From NCBI RefSeq assembly GCF_011764545.1, contig NZ_AP022870.1, positions 8,128,001 through 8,192,000 on the forward strand: a stretch of 64,000 nt of DNA. The letters are read 5' to 3'. Under the pieces are notes generated by a model that was given only the letters and a program-made list of their open reading frames with translations, did no database searches and was not told the DNA's origin. The position numbers and the translations under genes were made by a program. Shown here piece after piece: positions 62,847-64,000 of the stretch (its first letter is position 1; each line of letters opens with the position of its first letter). The stretch is from Phytohabitans flavus (GTDB lineage Bacteria; Actinomycetota; Actinomycetes; Mycobacteriales; Micromonosporaceae).

Positions 62847-64000
62847 ATGGAGCCGATCCCGCAGACCGCCGCCCCGCTGCCCCCCAAGCTCGCGGCCACG
62901 CTTGTATTCCTCGCCAGCGGCGCCGTCCTGGTGCTGGAGACGGTCGCACTACGGCTCGTGGGGCCGTACGTCGGCGTGACACTCCAGGTGACCAGCGCGG
63001 TGATCGGCGTCGCGCTTGGCGCGATCGCGTACGGCGCCTGGCTGGGCGGCTTCCTCGCCGACCGGCAGGACCCGCGCCGCCTCCTCGCCCCGGCGCTGGT
63101 GCTCGCCGCCATCGCCACCGCCGTGACGCTGCCGATCGTGCGGTGGGCCGGCGAAGGGCTGCGGGGCAGCGCCGACACCGGCATCATCCTGCTCACGGCG
63201 CTGGCCGTCTTCGTGCCCGCCGCGCTGCTGTCCGGCATCACGCCGCTCGTGGTCAAGCTCCAGCTCGGCGACCTCAAGCGCACGGGCCAGGTCGTCGGCA
63301 AGCTCTCCAGCATCGGCACGCTGGGCGGTATCACGGCCACGCTTGTCACCGGCTTCGTGCTGGTCGCCGCCCTGCCCACCACCGTGATCATCCTGAGCCT
63401 GGCCGTGCTGCTCGCGGCGTTCGGCATCGGACTCGGCGTGTACCTCCAGCGCCGCGACCCGGTACCGGCGCCGCCTCGGGCCCGCGCGGTGCTCGCCATC
63501 GTCGGGCTGGCCGGCGCGGGACTGTCCACTGTGGCGCCCAACCCGTGCGACATCGAGACGGCGTACCACTGCGCGTCCGTCGTCGAGGATCCGGCCAACC
63601 CGTTCGGCCGCCTGCTGATGCTCAACTCGGCCCGCCACTCGTACGTCGACCTGGGCAACCCGGAGCACCTCGAGTTCGCGTACACGCAGTGGATCGGGGC
63701 GGTCGCCGACTCGATCGCGCCGGAGGGCCAGCCGCTCGACGCGCTGCACCTGGGCGGCGGCGGCTTCACCATGCCGCGCTACCTCAACGCCACCCGGCCG
63801 GGCGGCACCAACGAGGTGTACGAGATCGACGGCGGGCTTGTCGACCTGGCCCGCGACGAGCTGGAGCTGCGCACCGGCCCCGACCTCATGCCGGTCGTCG
63901 GCGACGCCCGCGTGCTGGTCACGGCCCGCCCGGCGGCGACCGTGGACTTCGTGGTGGGCGACGCGTTCGGCCACCTTGTGGTGCCGTGGCACCTCGCCAC
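62847..64000 (+). CDS. Fused membrane/spermidine-synthase-like protein (runs off right edge)
   Basis: An open frame from ATG 62847 with no stop before the window end (384 codons). The first 215 residues hold about seven membrane helices in MFS-like arrangement: 'ATLVFLASGAVLVLETVALR', 'VTSAVIGVALGAIAYGAWLG', 'LLTALAVFVPAALLSGITPL', 'IGTLGGITATLVTGFVLVAA'. A Rossmann methyltransferase-like domain follows with 'LDALHLGGGGFTMPRYL', 'EVYEIDGGLVDLARDEL' and 'VVGDARVLV', the spermidine synthase pattern (GGG..E.D...D). Such fused proteins are common in actinobacteria; real polyamine synthesis is unproven. The C-terminus lies outside. Confidence 0.9.
   Translation, partial: MEPIPQTAAPLPPKLAATLVFLASGAVLVLETVALRLVGPYVGVTLQVTSAVIGVALGAIAYGAWLGGFLADRQDPRRLLAPALVLAAIATAVTLPIVRWAGEGLRGSADTGIILLTALAVFVPAALLSGITPLVVKLQLGDLKRTGQVVGKLSSIGTLGGITATLVTGFVLVAALPTTVIILSLAVLLAAFGIGLGVYLQRRDPVPAPPRARAVLAIVGLAGAGLSTVAPNPCDIETAYHCASVVEDPANPFGRLLMLNSARHSYVDLGNPEHLEFAYTQWIGAVADSIAPEGQPLDALHLGGGGFTMPRYLNATRPGGTNEVYEIDGGLVDLARDELELRTGPDLMPVVGDARVLVTARPAATVDFVVGDAFGHLVVPWHLA

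Overview
The DNA is very GC-rich, uses many GTG and TTG starts with 1-4 base gene overlaps, and carries actinobacterial families (XRE-DUF5753 and MmyB-type regulators, DUF6879, DUF5999, DUF6924, replication-relaxation proteins, a GH9 cellulase behind a CelR/CebR-type operator). This points to a filamentous actinomycete, probably Micromonosporaceae; the family-level guess is inference. Several functions below rest on remembered family signatures, because no database search could be run.

Region 1 (1-8.1 kb): a defence operon on the minus strand. Four genes are joined by 1-4 base overlaps: a sacsin/HSP90-type ATPase, an SF2 DEAH helicase, a NERD-nuclease/UvrD-type helicase, and a DrmA-like DISARM helicase cut by the left edge. 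A frameshifted HsdR C-terminal remnant lies upstream. Region 2 (8.2-11.6 kb): a minus-strand four-gene operon of unknown product (deoxynucleoside kinase, MDR dehydrogenase, DegT/StrS aminotransferase, NUDIX hydrolase).

Region 3 (11.7-41 kb): a patchwork accessory island. It holds decayed genes (endonuclease/exonuclease/phosphatase protein, XRE regulator, prolyl oligopeptidase, DUF6924), tandem XRE-DUF5753 regulators, and a remnant of an integrative element (two replication-relaxation proteins, a small HTH/excisionase, a frameshifted tyrosine integrase). About 1.7 kb next to that remnant is full of TCTGACA heptamers and is bounded by a 49-bp inverted repeat. Beside the integrase lies a second candidate defence operon: a Cap4/DUF4297-like nuclease, a pseudokinase, a DNA2/NAM7-type SF1 helicase and a winged-helix-like protein. 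Further right are a gene broken by an 8-bp tandem repeat, a truncated ADP-ribosylglycohydrolase, and a gene split by an in-frame TAG.

Region 4 (41.7-64 kb): looks like ordinary chromosome. It carries tRNA-Arg(CCT), a macro-domain protein, an amidotransferase-like protein divergent from a LysR regulator with an inserted repeat, a cysteine hydrolase with a GlxA-type regulator, a two-component pair, DedA, ArsR, Smr, the GH9 cellulase, an M28 peptidase, a REC-PP2C/histidine kinase/response regulator/inositol phosphatase operon, an MmyB-type regulator, two SDRs, a secreted coiled-coil protein and a spermidine-synthase-like membrane protein cut by the right edge.

Five otherwise intact genes are each broken by what looks like one missing base in a run of four C or four G (15970, 27688, 47133, 48904, 60709). 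This suggests homopolymer sequencing errors, so those genes may be functional. The multiply shifted remnants of region 3 look like true decay.
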